This document shows positions 25,463 to 35,100 of a stretch of 64,000 bases of DNA, one piece after another (positions within the stretch are counted from its first letter, which is position 1; each line of letters opens with the position of its first letter). Both the position numbers and the translations under genes were made by a program. The notes below the pieces were generated by a model. The model saw nothing but the letters and a program-made list of their open reading frames with translations, was not told where the DNA came from and searched no databases. This stretch comes from Polyangiaceae bacterium (GTDB lineage: Bacteria > Myxococcota_A > Polyangia > Polyangiales > Polyangiaceae), in assembly GCA_041389725.1 (NCBI GenBank), contig JAWKRG010000004.1, forward strand, positions 186,001 to 250,000, given 5' to 3'.

Positions 25463-26853
25463 CTCCGCGCCGACTGACCTTGTTGCTCGTGGTTTGGTCG
25501 GCCTCTGCCGTGGCCCAACCGAATGCCGCTGATGAAGTGGGGCCTCGCGAAACCCCGCAGGTCCTTGCTGAGCAACAGCGGCGTATCGAGCAGCTGGAAG
25601 TGGCCGTGCGCAATCACGAGCAGGAGGAGGAAGCTGCCGCTTTGGAGAGCGCCACGGCCGGCGCTGACGCCGAGGTGGCGGAGGCCGTGCATGGCGACCC
25701 CATCAAGATCTACGGCTACATCGACGTCGGCTGGCAGAAGATGATGGCGAAGCAGACGTCGCTGGTCCGTCAGGTCAGCACGACGAACGCCAATACCTTC
25801 GTGCTCGGCAACGTCAACCTGTTCTTCGACGCCCAGCCAAGTGAGTCCTGGCGCGGCCTGACGGAGCTGCACCTCACCAACGCGCCGCATGGCAACGAGT
25901 TGAGCTACGCCAGCGACTTCGGTACCGAGTACGAACGCGTCGACAGCACCGCCAATGACCCCACGGCCGCGACGGGTCGGAACCAGATCCTTCTGGGTTC
26001 CGTCGTCATCGAACGCGCCTGGATTCAATACAGCCACAACAGCGAGTTGAATCTCCGAGCTGGCTACTTCCTCACGCCCTTCGGTGTGTGGAACCTGGAC
26101 CATGGGACACCGACGCTCATCTCCATGGTGCTGCCGGAGTTCCAGACGCGTCAGTACTTTCCATCGCGCCAAACCGGCGTTCAGGCCCTGGGCAGTGCGT
26201 TCGCAGGGCCTTGGGAACTCGGCTATCACGCCACCGTGTCCAACGGCCGGAGCGTCGGCACGATGGACATCGACGACAACAAGGCACTCGGTGGGCGCCT
26301 GCACGCCACCCACATGCTCGACGGCAGGCGCGTCGCCTTGGGCGCGTCCGCTTTCTACGGCACCTTCGTCGACTATCAGAAGCGCCTCACGGCCGTCGAC
26401 CCCCTGCGAGTCGAGACTGACGTCACCGTCTCGGGAACCGAGTGGACACTGGGCGCAGATGTGTCCCTGGATTTCGATGGCTGGCGATTGAGGGCCGAAG
26501 GCGCGATGCAGCGCGTCAGCTACGACCCTGACAAGCGCGCACCCATGTCAGGTCCCCCGGGTGCGCAGGTCCCAGATCAGAACCGTTGGAATGGATACGC
26601 GCTGTTCGCGTATCGCCTGCCCGGGACTGCCCTCGAGCCCTACGGATATCTCGAAGGCATTCACCGGCCGAACTCCCTGGGCGACACGGTGATTGGAACC
26701 TCCGTGGGCATGAACGTCTACTTCACGCCCGCCGCGCAGCTGAAGCTGCAGTACTCCCAGATCCGCTTCACCAATCAGGTCACTGAGACCGACAAGGATC
26801 CCAGTGACCACGACTTCGCGGTTTTCGTTTCCCGCCTCGTGCTGGCTTTCTGA
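25459..26853 (+). CDS. Outer membrane beta-barrel, porin-like
   Basis: A 464-residue protein with a signal peptide (cleavage near AVA-QPNA), then a coiled-coil of about 40 residues (LAEQQRRIEQLEVAVRNHEQEEEAA), as in trimeric porins. A barrel with alternating strands follows, ending in the C-terminal pattern FAVFVSRLVLAF, whose terminal Phe is the outer-membrane assembly signal. It resembles porins acting with phosphate or small-anion binding proteins, but the substrate is not readable. It overlaps both neighbours, so the three-gene operon is tightly coupled. Confidence 0.75.
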   Translation: MTPRRLTLLLVVWSASAVAQPNAADEVGPRETPQVLAEQQRRIEQLEVAVRNHEQEEEAAALESATAGADAEVAEAVHGDPIKIYGYIDVGWQKMMAKQTSLVRQVSTTNANTFVLGNVNLFFDAQPSESWRGLTELHLTNAPHGNELSYASDFGTEYERVDSTANDPTAATGRNQILLGSVVIERAWIQYSHNSELNLRAGYFLTPFGVWNLDHGTPTLISMVLPEFQTRQYFPSRQTGVQALGSAFAGPWELGYHATVSNGRSVGTMDIDDNKALGGRLHATHMLDGRRVALGASAFYGTFVDYQKRLTAVDPLRVETDVTVSGTEWTLGADVSLDFDGWRLRAEGAMQRVSYDPDKRAPMSGPPGAQVPDQNRWNGYALFAYRLPGTALEPYGYLEGIHRPNSLGDTVIGTSVGMNVYFTPAAQLKLQYSQIRFTNQVTETDKDPSDHDFAVFVSRLVLAF

Positions 26854-27314
26854 TGGACCGTCGTGAAGCTCTCTCCGTATTGGTTGCCCTGGGTTCGATG
26901 GCCTGGGGTACCGAGGCCAGCGCAGAGCACGAGCCCCTGGCGGTCGTCATGAAGCACAACGTGCTCAAACGCGCGCTGTCACCGAGTGAGCTGCACGCCA
27001 TCTTCACCACGCGTTTGAAGGACGTCGACGGTCAGCGCGTGATTCCCTTCAACTACGCTGCGCGTAGTGAGTTGCGCGTGGTTTTCGACCGCGCGGTGTT
27101 GCATATGGACCCCGATGAGGTCGCTCGCTACTGGATCGATCGCCGCGTCCGCGGTGGCGCGCCCCCGCCCAAGCAGGTCTCGAGCGCGAAGGTGATGCTG
27201 GCTGTGGCGGCCAAACTGCGAAGCGCCATTGGTTACGTTCCAGAGAAGATGGTGAACGACCGGGTACAGGTCGTGGCGCGAATCATCAACGGGAAGGTCG
27301 TTGGGCCTGCCTAG
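26853..27314 (+). CDS. Small PstS-like periplasmic protein
   Basis: A 153-residue exported protein (signal to about ASA-EHEP) with one lobe of a PstS/PBP-like fold: VVMKHNVLKRALSPSELHAIFT, RSELRVVFDRAVL and AAKLRSAIGYVP. It is too short for a classical two-lobe binding protein. Small PstS-like proteins of this type are often encoded beside porins and hybrid kinases and may act as sensor partners rather than transporters. It starts in the stop codon of the porin gene (TGATG). Confidence 0.75.
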   Translation: MDRREALSVLVALGSMAWGTEASAEHEPLAVVMKHNVLKRALSPSELHAIFTTRLKDVDGQRVIPFNYAARSELRVVFDRAVLHMDPDEVARYWIDRRVRGGAPPPKQVSSAKVMLAVAAKLRSAIGYVPEKMVNDRVQVVARIINGKVVGPA

Positions 27315-27327
27315 AAAGGGATGTCAC

Positions 27328-27780
27328 GTGAACGCAAGAACGGCATGCATGGCATTGGGCGTATTGATTGCAGCCGCGACGGCGTGCGCCAACGACGCCT
27401 CGTGCAGCGAGGGACAAGTGCTACAGGATGGTGCCTGCGTGCCCAAGGCGTCCGGCCAAGGTGCGACCGGCGGTGCTGCGGGGTCATCTGGAGCAGCCGG
27501 TGCGGCCGGCGCAGCTAGTGCGTCATCGAGCGCTGGTGCCGGTGGCAGCGCCGGGGCGGCGTGCACTGCGTTCGAGTTCGGCCAGACCTGCAGTGACGCG
27601 CAGAACCACACCGACTGCGGCTGTGCCGCCGACTACTGCGCCGTGCAGCCCGGCAACCCGACGGGATACTGCACTGCCACGGGCTGCAAAGAAGACCCGA
27701 GCGTGTGCCCCGCGGGATGGAGCTGTCTGGACCTGGCAGCTTTCGATCCGTCGCTGCCATCGATCTGTCGCGCGCCCTGA
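27328..27780 (+). CDS. Small Cys-rich lipoprotein
   Basis: A lipoprotein of about 150 residues (GTG start, signal ending AATACANDA). A short Cys unit (CSEGQVLQDGACVP) is followed by an Ala/Gly/Ser tether and a C-terminal domain with about ten Cys (CSDAQNHTDCGCAADYC, CKEDPSVCPAGWSC). The disulphide-rich fold suggests an outer surface location. AAAGGGATG precedes the GTG. It is 13 bases after the PstS-like gene and may be the fourth gene of that operon. Confidence 0.75.
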   Translation: MNARTACMALGVLIAAATACANDASCSEGQVLQDGACVPKASGQGATGGAAGSSGAAGAAGAASASSSAGAGGSAGAACTAFEFGQTCSDAQNHTDCGCAADYCAVQPGNPTGYCTATGCKEDPSVCPAGWSCLDLAAFDPSLPSICRAP

Positions 27781-27830
27781 CTCAGTCCCAGTTGCGCTTC
27801 GACTATTGATCGCTGACACTGACCGCTGCC

Positions 27831-29156
27831 ATGGCGGCCCGCAAAGGTGACGATGACCACACCGTCGGTCTGGAGGACTCAGGACGCGCATCCGCTCTGC
27901 GCGGGTTTCGCCTGACAATAGTCGAAGGCCAGGACGTGGGCACGACCCACGAGTTTCACGAGCGGGCCGTGGTCGGTTCGCAACAGAACGTCGACGTGTT
28001 GCTCCAGGATCGCACCGTTTCGCGCTACCACTGCGAGATCGTGGCAAGTCCCGAGGGCTATCGCGTCCGAGACTTGGGTAGTACGAATGGCACCGTGCTG
28101 GACGGGGTTCGCGTCGAAGAGGCGTGGCTTCGCGGTGCGTCCGTAGTGTCGGTGGGCGGAACCCGGTTGCGCTTCGATGTTGCCGGGGAGGCACAGCCCC
28201 TAGCCCTCTCATCGCGCTCCGCCTTCGGCTCCCTGGTGGGCTCTTCGGTAGCGATGCGGAGTTGTTTCGCCCTCTTGGAGCGAGTGGCGGAGACGGATTC
28301 CACGGTGTTGCTCGAAGGCGAAACTGGCTGTGGGAAAGACGCTGCGGCGGAGGCACTGCATCAACTCGGAGCGCGCAAGGAGCGCCCCTTGGTGGTCGTG
28401 GATTGTGGTGCCGCTCACGGCAACCTCTTGGAGTCGCAGTTGTTTGGGCACGAGCGCGGCGCCTTCACGGGCGCGGATGCTCGGCGCAGCGGTGCCTTCG
28501 AAGAGGCCCAAGGGGGAACCATCTTTCTCGATGAGATCGGTGAGTTGCCCTTGGAGCTCCAGCCAAAGCTGCTGCGTGTGCTCGAGCACAAACAGATTCA
28601 GCGCGTCGGGTCGAACGTGACTCATCGCGTGGATGCTCGCATCATCGCGGCCACGAACAGAGACCTGCGCGCCGAAGTGAACAAGGGGAACTTTCGGGCG
28701 GATCTCTACTTTCGCCTGGCGGTCGTGCGCATTCGGCTGCCGAGCCTACGCGAACACGCCGAGGACATTCCGTTGCTTGCTCGGCGGTTGCTGGAAGGGT
28801 TGGGTGCGTCGCGCTCCACCATCGATGAGTTGCTGGACTTCGATTTCGTGGCACACCTGCAGCGCACGAGCTGGCCCGGCAACGTGCGAGAGTTGCGGAA
28901 TCACCTCGAGCGCTGCTTGGTCTTTCAAAGTGCGCTGCCGCCAGCGCAGGATGAACGCCCCAGGAACGTATCTGCTGCGCCTCGTGTCGATCTTCCCTTC
29001 GATCAGGCACGGCGTGAGGTGCTGGATGCCTTCGAGCGCAGCTACCTGGAGGCGCAGCTGGAACGACACGCGAACAGCACGACCAAGGCCGCTGCGGCGG
29101 CCGGCGTGGGTCGCGTCTACTTCTACAAGTTACTGAAGCGCCATGGCCTGCGCTGA
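27831..29156 (+). CDS. FHA-sigma54-dependent transcriptional activator
   Basis: A 441-residue enhancer-binding protein. An N-terminal FHA domain (residues about 28-115; VGSQQNVDVLLQD, RYHCEI, STNGT) should bind phospho-Thr. The AAA+ domain has Walker A GETGCGKD (163-170), the sigma54-contact loop GAFTGA (210-215), Walker B IFLDEIGE (231-238) and WPGNVREL. A Fis-type helix-turn-helix is at the C-terminus. FHA control implies input from a Ser/Thr kinase. The last 34 bases overlap the 3' end of the convergent kelch/MYXO-CTERM gene. Confidence 0.92.
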   Translation: MAARKGDDDHTVGLEDSGRASALRGFRLTIVEGQDVGTTHEFHERAVVGSQQNVDVLLQDRTVSRYHCEIVASPEGYRVRDLGSTNGTVLDGVRVEEAWLRGASVVSVGGTRLRFDVAGEAQPLALSSRSAFGSLVGSSVAMRSCFALLERVAETDSTVLLEGETGCGKDAAAEALHQLGARKERPLVVVDCGAAHGNLLESQLFGHERGAFTGADARRSGAFEEAQGGTIFLDEIGELPLELQPKLLRVLEHKQIQRVGSNVTHRVDARIIAATNRDLRAEVNKGNFRADLYFRLAVVRIRLPSLREHAEDIPLLARRLLEGLGASRSTIDELLDFDFVAHLQRTSWPGNVRELRNHLERCLVFQSALPPAQDERPRNVSAAPRVDLPFDQARREVLDAFERSYLEAQLERHANSTTKAAAAAGVGRVYFYKLLKRHGLR

Positions 29157-31921
29157 GCGTGCGGACCACGCCTGCCGCGGGCTCGTCGCCACAGTAGCGA
29201 AGCACAGGCGAGTAGCAACAACGAGCTCCCCCATGGCAAACGCGACCGTCCGACGGTGCGACAGCCGCAACCCGAACCAGCGCTTGCGTCTGCGTCTCCG
29301 GCCCGCACACACTTGCCCACGGAGTTGCAGGTGAACCCTGCCTTGCAGTCCGTGGCGGAGGCGCAGCTGGTGGGACATGCGCCATCGCTCCCGGAACAGA
29401 GCTGAGCTTCGCAGACCGGGGAGTCGTAGCCGACGTCACGTGGGCGACAGGTTCCGCTGCCGCAAGTCTCGCAACCGCCGTCGCAGGCGCTGTCACAACA
29501 GACGCCGTCCACGCAGTGACCCGACGCGCAGGCTTCGTCGGACGCGCAGCTCCCTGACTGGAGCTTCTCGAGGCACTGGCTGCCGTCGCAGAAGTAGCCA
29601 GGCGCGCAATCGCAGGGCGTCGTGCTGCAGCCCGTGGTCGGGTTGCACGCCATGCCCATGCAATCCGTGAGCGCACTTTCGCATGCCCGCGAGTGGCACG
29701 CGCGGTTGATGAAGTCGTTGCCGGCACAGGTCGTTGCAGTTCCTCCGCATGGTGCATCTTCAGCGAGCTTCACGGCGCAAGCCCCCGCGCCGTCGCAGGT
29801 GCCATCTTGCCCGCAGTCGCTGGCCTCCACCGTGCAACCGTCGTCGGGCGTGCCCGCGGCGCTGAGCCCGCACTTCCCAGCCTGGTCACAGCTCTGACAC
29901 AGACCGTCGCACTGCGATTCACAGCAGACACCGTCGACGCAGTGGTCGCTGACGCACTCGTAATCGTTGCTGCAGACGGCCCCCAGGTTGCGCAGCGAGA
30001 ACATCGCTCCTGGGGTCATCGTCACGTCCGCGCCTGGTTTCAAACCGTAGGCGACCAACACGCGACGCCCCTGATCCATGCTGGTCGCTGAGGGCAGCAC
30101 CCGTGCAAAGTCGAAGGGCGCAGCGTTCCCGTCCAGCAGCGGAAGCTTGACGCAGCTGCCTGCGGGGTCGGGTCTGCAGATCTCCGCCACGGAGTCCGCC
30201 GGCAGCGGGCCGCAGGATGTGCCAGTGCAGCGCTGTCCGCCGATGACCAACACGTAGCCGTTGGCCAGGTACGCACTGGCGTGTTGCTGGCGGCCCACTT
30301 GAAGCGAAGGTCCTTCGATGAGCTTGCTGCCGTCGTAGATGTAGGTGCGATCGCTCGACTGCATGGCACCAGTGGTCGTGCAAGCGAACTCCACCTCGTC
30401 TTGGGAGCCTGCACAGTGCACACCACCCGAGATGAATGCCTGGCCGTTCGGCAGCTCCGAAGCCGAATGGTGAAAGAGCGGGGTACTGCCAGTCCACGGT
30501 GTGCAGTTGCCTTTGACGCAGCTGGACGGCCAACTCAAGACAGTGCTCAACAGCTGAGCACCGGCGCCTGCGCGCAGCAGTTCTGGCTTGGCAGGGTTAC
30601 CGCCGATGACGAGCAACTCTGTGCCGAGTGAACTGGTGACGGAGGTGGCTGTCGCGTAGGCACGCACCGCTGCCTGCGGCGCTATCGAGACGTTCTCCCA
30701 CGCGCTGGTGCAAAACCGATCTACTGCGTTGCTGAGTCCAAAGTTGGTTTTGATACCGCCGATCGCGTACACGCACGTGCCGAGCACTCCCACGGCGGTG
30801 GCTGCGCGTGGCGTGGCAAGTCCCTTGGCCAGGGGCGTGGGAGTGAACGTACCTGGAGCCAGCACATAACTGGTGTCCATGACGGTGGACAAACCCAAGT
30901 TGTTGCCGAATCCCGACGCGAACACCACTGACCCGTTCGGTACCTTTCCTACGGCGGGAAATCGCGTCCGCAGATCGTGCCCGGCACCGGCGGAGTTGAG
31001 GTTTGCAATTGCGAAGCCGTCTAGGGAGGAGCCTGCGAGCGTGAACCGGGTGCCAGCTGGGTCGGATACTGGAGGTGTAACGTCGAAGCTCGACATGCCG
31101 CCGCCAATGGCGACGACCTCGTTTTCGTCGAGCTTCACCACGCTGTGACCGAATCTCTGGATGTCCTGGGTGCTCTTGGAATAGGTGAGCACTTTCCAGC
31201 CGTCGTTCAAAGTCCAGGTGGGGTCGATGAGCACGGGGTAGCGTGCGGATTCCGGCCAGCTGACGACAACCTGACACGCATGCTCTTCGCACGCTTCCGC
31301 CGAGAGCTTCGCGTACCACTCCTTTCCGTTGGCATCGACGACGCGCGCCTTGGACACGGTGAACTCGGCGTTTCCGGCCGCGTCTTCTAGGACGAGGGAC
31401 GCGCCTTCCGTGCGCATCCGCGCTCCGGGCGGGATCGAGATGTCATACGCGAGGCGATGCCCAGCGCCGGCGTCGTATACGACTGCAGAGTCCTCGATGC
31501 CCGCGTCAGTTCGACGCACGAAGGACGTGATCGCTCCGCGGTACACGGCAATGCCATCGGCCCACTGCAGCCGACCTTCGCCTGCCGGCAGCCGAATGCC
31601 GAGCCGTCGTCCACGCGTGGAGGTGAGTTCGACGTGTCCGCGCGCCGTTTCCGGAACGAGCACCGAGCCACGGTCGTCACCGCTGCTCCAACCCCGCGCA
31701 GAACGTGTCCAGGGGTGATCGCTGGGATCGAGCGCGCGGGATGGCGACCCCAGCATCTGCCACATGGCTGGTTCGCGAACGCGTGCTCGCTGGCGCGCGT
31801 CTGTCAGTACGCGCATCGCTTCGGCGCTTTCGGTGATTGGCTCGCCGTCACCCTCCCGCTGCTCGCTGCTGCAAGCCACTGTCGTGGTGAGCGCGAGCAA
31901 TGCAATCCAACGATGGCCCAT
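29123..31921 (-). CDS. Kelch-type MYXO-CTERM surface protein
   Basis: A 932-residue exported protein. A lipoprotein-like signal (MGHRWIALLALTTTVAC) is followed by an N-terminal beta domain (to about residue 240), kelch-like propeller repeats (HSVVKLDENEVVAIGGG, VYAIGGIKT, HASAYLANGYVLVIGG) and a Cys-rich region of several CVDGVCC units. The C-terminus is a MYXO-CTERM signal: GCGCRTVG, a hydrophobic helix, then RRARGRR. MYXO-CTERM proteins are processed and displayed at the cell surface by a dedicated sorting protease. The ATG at 31921 has TACTCT six bases upstream. It is paralogous to the first half of the divergent gene at 32104. Confidence 0.85.
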   Translation of the reverse strand: MGHRWIALLALTTTVACSSEQREGDGEPITESAEAMRVLTDARQRARVREPAMWQMLGSPSRALDPSDHPWTRSARGWSSGDDRGSVLVPETARGHVELTSTRGRRLGIRLPAGEGRLQWADGIAVYRGAITSFVRRTDAGIEDSAVVYDAGAGHRLAYDISIPPGARMRTEGASLVLEDAAGNAEFTVSKARVVDANGKEWYAKLSAEACEEHACQVVVSWPESARYPVLIDPTWTLNDGWKVLTYSKSTQDIQRFGHSVVKLDENEVVAIGGGMSSFDVTPPVSDPAGTRFTLAGSSLDGFAIANLNSAGAGHDLRTRFPAVGKVPNGSVVFASGFGNNLGLSTVMDTSYVLAPGTFTPTPLAKGLATPRAATAVGVLGTCVYAIGGIKTNFGLSNAVDRFCTSAWENVSIAPQAAVRAYATATSVTSSLGTELLVIGGNPAKPELLRAGAGAQLLSTVLSWPSSCVKGNCTPWTGSTPLFHHSASELPNGQAFISGGVHCAGSQDEVEFACTTTGAMQSSDRTYIYDGSKLIEGPSLQVGRQQHASAYLANGYVLVIGGQRCTGTSCGPLPADSVAEICRPDPAGSCVKLPLLDGNAAPFDFARVLPSATSMDQGRRVLVAYGLKPGADVTMTPGAMFSLRNLGAVCSNDYECVSDHCVDGVCCESQCDGLCQSCDQAGKCGLSAAGTPDDGCTVEASDCGQDGTCDGAGACAVKLAEDAPCGGTATTCAGNDFINRACHSRACESALTDCMGMACNPTTGCSTTPCDCAPGYFCDGSQCLEKLQSGSCASDEACASGHCVDGVCCDSACDGGCETCGSGTCRPRDVGYDSPVCEAQLCSGSDGACPTSCASATDCKAGFTCNSVGKCVRAGDADASAGSGCGCRTVGRSRLPWGSSLLLLACASLLWRRARGRRGPHAQRRPWRFSNL

Positions 31922-31927
31922 CGTCCT

Positions 31928-31933
31928 AGAGTA
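31928..31933 (-). promoter_or_regulatory. -10 box TACTCT, leaderless-type
   Basis: TACTCT on the minus strand ends six bases before the ATG at 31921. Confidence 0.5.
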
Positions 31934-31983
31934 CCGCGCCGCTTGCCGACTTGGCCAGGGCTGGTGCGCGCGTTCGAGCGCAC

Positions 31984-32032
31984 GTTTCCTGTGGGGAAAC
32001 CTGCGCACACCGTCGTTGCCTGAAAGGCAACG
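31984..32032. promoter_or_regulatory. Two dyads between divergent MYXO-CTERM genes
   Basis: GTTTCC-N5-GGAAAC (31984-32000) and CGTTGCC-N5-GGCAACG (32014-32032) have centres 31 bases apart. The second is matched by a dyad with identical arms at 41475-41493 in another divergent promoter region. They are likely protein-binding sites. Confidence 0.5.
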
Positions 32033-32103
32033 CGTCTTGGCGCCAACTGCTGAACTACTCGAGGGCACGTGGCTTGCAATCGCCGTGCGGTCGCGGAGGA
32101 ACC

Positions 32104-35100
32104 ATGCGCAAACTCACCGTTGCATTGTTGCTGGCAAGCGTTGCGTGCTCGCCCACGGATTCGAACCAGCCGACCCAGACGAGTGCTCCCAGCGCGACAG
32201 CTGGCGTAGTGTTGGAGGCGGCTCGCCAGCGCTTCGAGATCCGCAAGCGACCCCTGTGGCGTTCTTTGGAGAGCCTGCAGGACGGCGACGGGCGCTCCCC
32301 GATCCGTGGCGGTGCGATTCCTTTGCGCCGCGCCGGGGACGCGTGGGCCGGCTCGGTGGCGGGCAATGCGCGCCTGCGCATCCCTGTGCAGGCGAACGCC
32401 GCCGTCGCCCTCGAGGCGGGCGCCGCAAAGCTGTCGTTTCGGTTGGAAGGGCTGCGAGCCGCGCAGGGGGCGCTGCACGACGGGGTTGTCGTCTACGAGA
32501 ACGCCGCGCAAGGCGATGGCGGATACTTCCTGAGACCTACCGCCAAGGGCGTGGAGGACTTTCTCGTGCTTTCTCGAGAGCCCGACGGGGGGCCCCGGGT
32601 GCGGTATCGAGTCGAGATCGACGGCGCCACGCTCAGAGCGGAGGGGCAGCGCCTGGTTGCCGTCGATGCCACCGAGCGCGAGCTCTTTGCGATGTCTGGT
32701 GCCGAGATCATCGATGCACAGGGTGAACTCCGCCCCACCGTGTTGGACGCGCAGTGCTCGGCGCAGGGATGCGACGTGGACGTCTCTTGGGCGCCGGACC
32801 TGCGCTACCCGGCGCTCCTGGATCCGAAGTGGACTGATGTGAAGGACGAGATAAGCAACGCCACTCGCTGGGGACACTCGGCGATTGCCATCGACTCCAA
32901 GACTCCAAATGAAGAGCTGGTCGTCGTCGTTGGTGGCAACCCTGAGTACACAAAAGGCTGCGGTGAGGAGTCTTCTCTGCCAGATGGGGGCAGTGTGGTG
33001 GGCTGCGGCATGGCGACGTTTGGTGTCGACCTGGCGGGCACCGTTGCGGCGGGGATCATGGGAACGGAGCCGGAGCTGACGTCTCGCTGGGGAGGCTCGA
33101 CCCGCTTCGGGACCGGCATTCTGAGCGTGGTGGGCCTCCCGCCGGCGGGCGCGCCCTCTACCCCCTACTTCATCGACTTCCATCCCACCTTGCCCCAACT
33201 GACGACAGTCGAGGCACCCGAGTTGAACACTGCGCGATGGGGATTTGCGATCGCGACCTTGGACCAATGCGCCTATGTTTTCGGGGGATATAGCACCAAC
33301 TTTGAACAAACCTACGAACGCCTTTGTCAAGGCGAAGCCACATGGCGGAGTGAATCGCTGAAGAATGGGACTGGGAGGAGGTTTGCGACAGCGACAAACG
33401 TTGCACCTTCCTCCGGCGACGAAGCAATCCTCCTAGTGGGCGGGACCACCGGCGGCTTGTACCCAGTGCTGGTGAGGGGGGGCGTTTCCTCCGTCGAGCC
33501 AACCGTCAGTGGCGCATTGTTGCCGTCCGGCTGTTCGGGAAACACATGCAGCCTCTTCAGCCACGGCGCCACCAGGTTGGACAGCAAGCGCGTGCTGATC
33601 TCGGGAGGTGCGCACCTTCCTGTTAAAGCCTCCACAAGCATTGAGGCCAAGGACCTCCCACCCGATCCCGAAAGTACCGGCGTTTGCCAAGAGGTCTCGT
33701 CAAACGAAACACTGGTTTTCGACGCCAGCGCCGGGACTTGGAAAGCAGGGCCTCAGCTGAAGGCACCTCGACACGGCCATGCAGCGGTGCGGCTTGCCAA
33801 TGGCTATGTGTTGGTGGTGGGTGGACTGAATTGTTCTGTGGTGGGTGCGACTCCGGCGCCGGTGTCTAGTCCTTGGGCAGAGGCTTGCCACCCGGATTCT
33901 CCGAGTTGCGAGCCAATAGTCAAGCAACCCAACGTGAGAGGTGTGCTTCCTTCAGCTACCGCTACGCACGGTGGGCGTCACGTCGTCACGCTCTTCGGTG
34001 CCCCGCTGGCGAACAAGGCCAAGCTCGTCGGCGCCGTATTCTCGTTGCTGGACGACGGCCTGGCTTGCTCCTCTGACTACGAGTGCGTCTCTGGGCATTG
34101 CGCAGACGGCGTGTGCTGCAACAAAGCTTGTGACGGAGTCTGTGAGGCATGCAACGCTACCGGCGTCTGTGAAGATGTCCCTGAAGGCAGCGACCCCGAC
34201 AGCGATTGTGAGCAAGGCGACAGCGAGTGTGGCCTGAGCGGCTTGTGTGACGGCGCGGGAGCCTGCGCGCTGACTCGCCAAGAGGGGGACGCGTGCGGAG
34301 CGCCGGCCAGCTGCGCAAGCAACGTGTTCTTGTCCGCGAAGTGCCACCAAGGCGTTTGCCAGGACATCTCTAGGGCCTGCGGCGTATTTGCCTGTGAGTC
34401 GACGGGGTGTTCGTCGACCGAGTGCGCGGACGGCGGCTACTGGGACGGCAATGGTTGTGTGCCCAAGGCGCCGATCGGTCAGAGCTGCGGGCAGGATGGG
34501 CAGTGCGGCTCGGGGCACTGCGTGGATGGCTCGTGCTGCGACACCGCTTGCACTGGCACTTGCGAGTCGTGCAAGCAGGGCATCTGCACGCTGCTGACCA
34601 CCGAAGAGACGCCTGCGTCTTGCATCGGCATGTGCACGGGAAAGGACTCGAAGTGCGTCAAGCGGCCCGCCGGTGCTGCGTGCGACGACGACGCGGAGTG
34701 CAACGGCGGGTGCTACCAGGGCATGTGTTGCGACAGCGCGTGTCGCGATGACGGAGAGGAGTGCCAGACTGCCGCGGACTGCGGGGGCGGTGCGTGCTCG
34801 GACGGCCGATGCGCCACGGCCTGCGAGCAGTCGAGCGACTGCCCCGCATCCTTGACCTGTAGTCCCGAGCGCCTGTGCGTGGCGGGGGACGACAGCGGCG
34901 ACGACTTGTCGGGGTGCGGCTGTCGGACGGCGGGCGGGCCACGCGGGCAAAGCCATTGGGGATTCGTGGCGCTGCTGGCGCTGGCATTCGGCGTGCGTCG
35001 GCGAGCCGTGCGTCGCGCACTGCGAGCGGGTCGAGCACTGCCAGTGGGTCGAGCGCTGCGAGCCGTGAGAGCGGCGGAGCGAACGGCGCGACGCGCCGGT

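Noticed and set aside
32033..32060. Sigma54 promoter (TGGC..GC) before the fused gene
   Set aside because: TTGGCGCC is followed by GC at the wrong distance (eight instead of ten bases between GG and GC).
31804..33330. 508-residue minus-strand frame opposite the fused gene
   Set aside because: Arg/His-rich shadow with no domain; the plus-strand frame has clear homology features.
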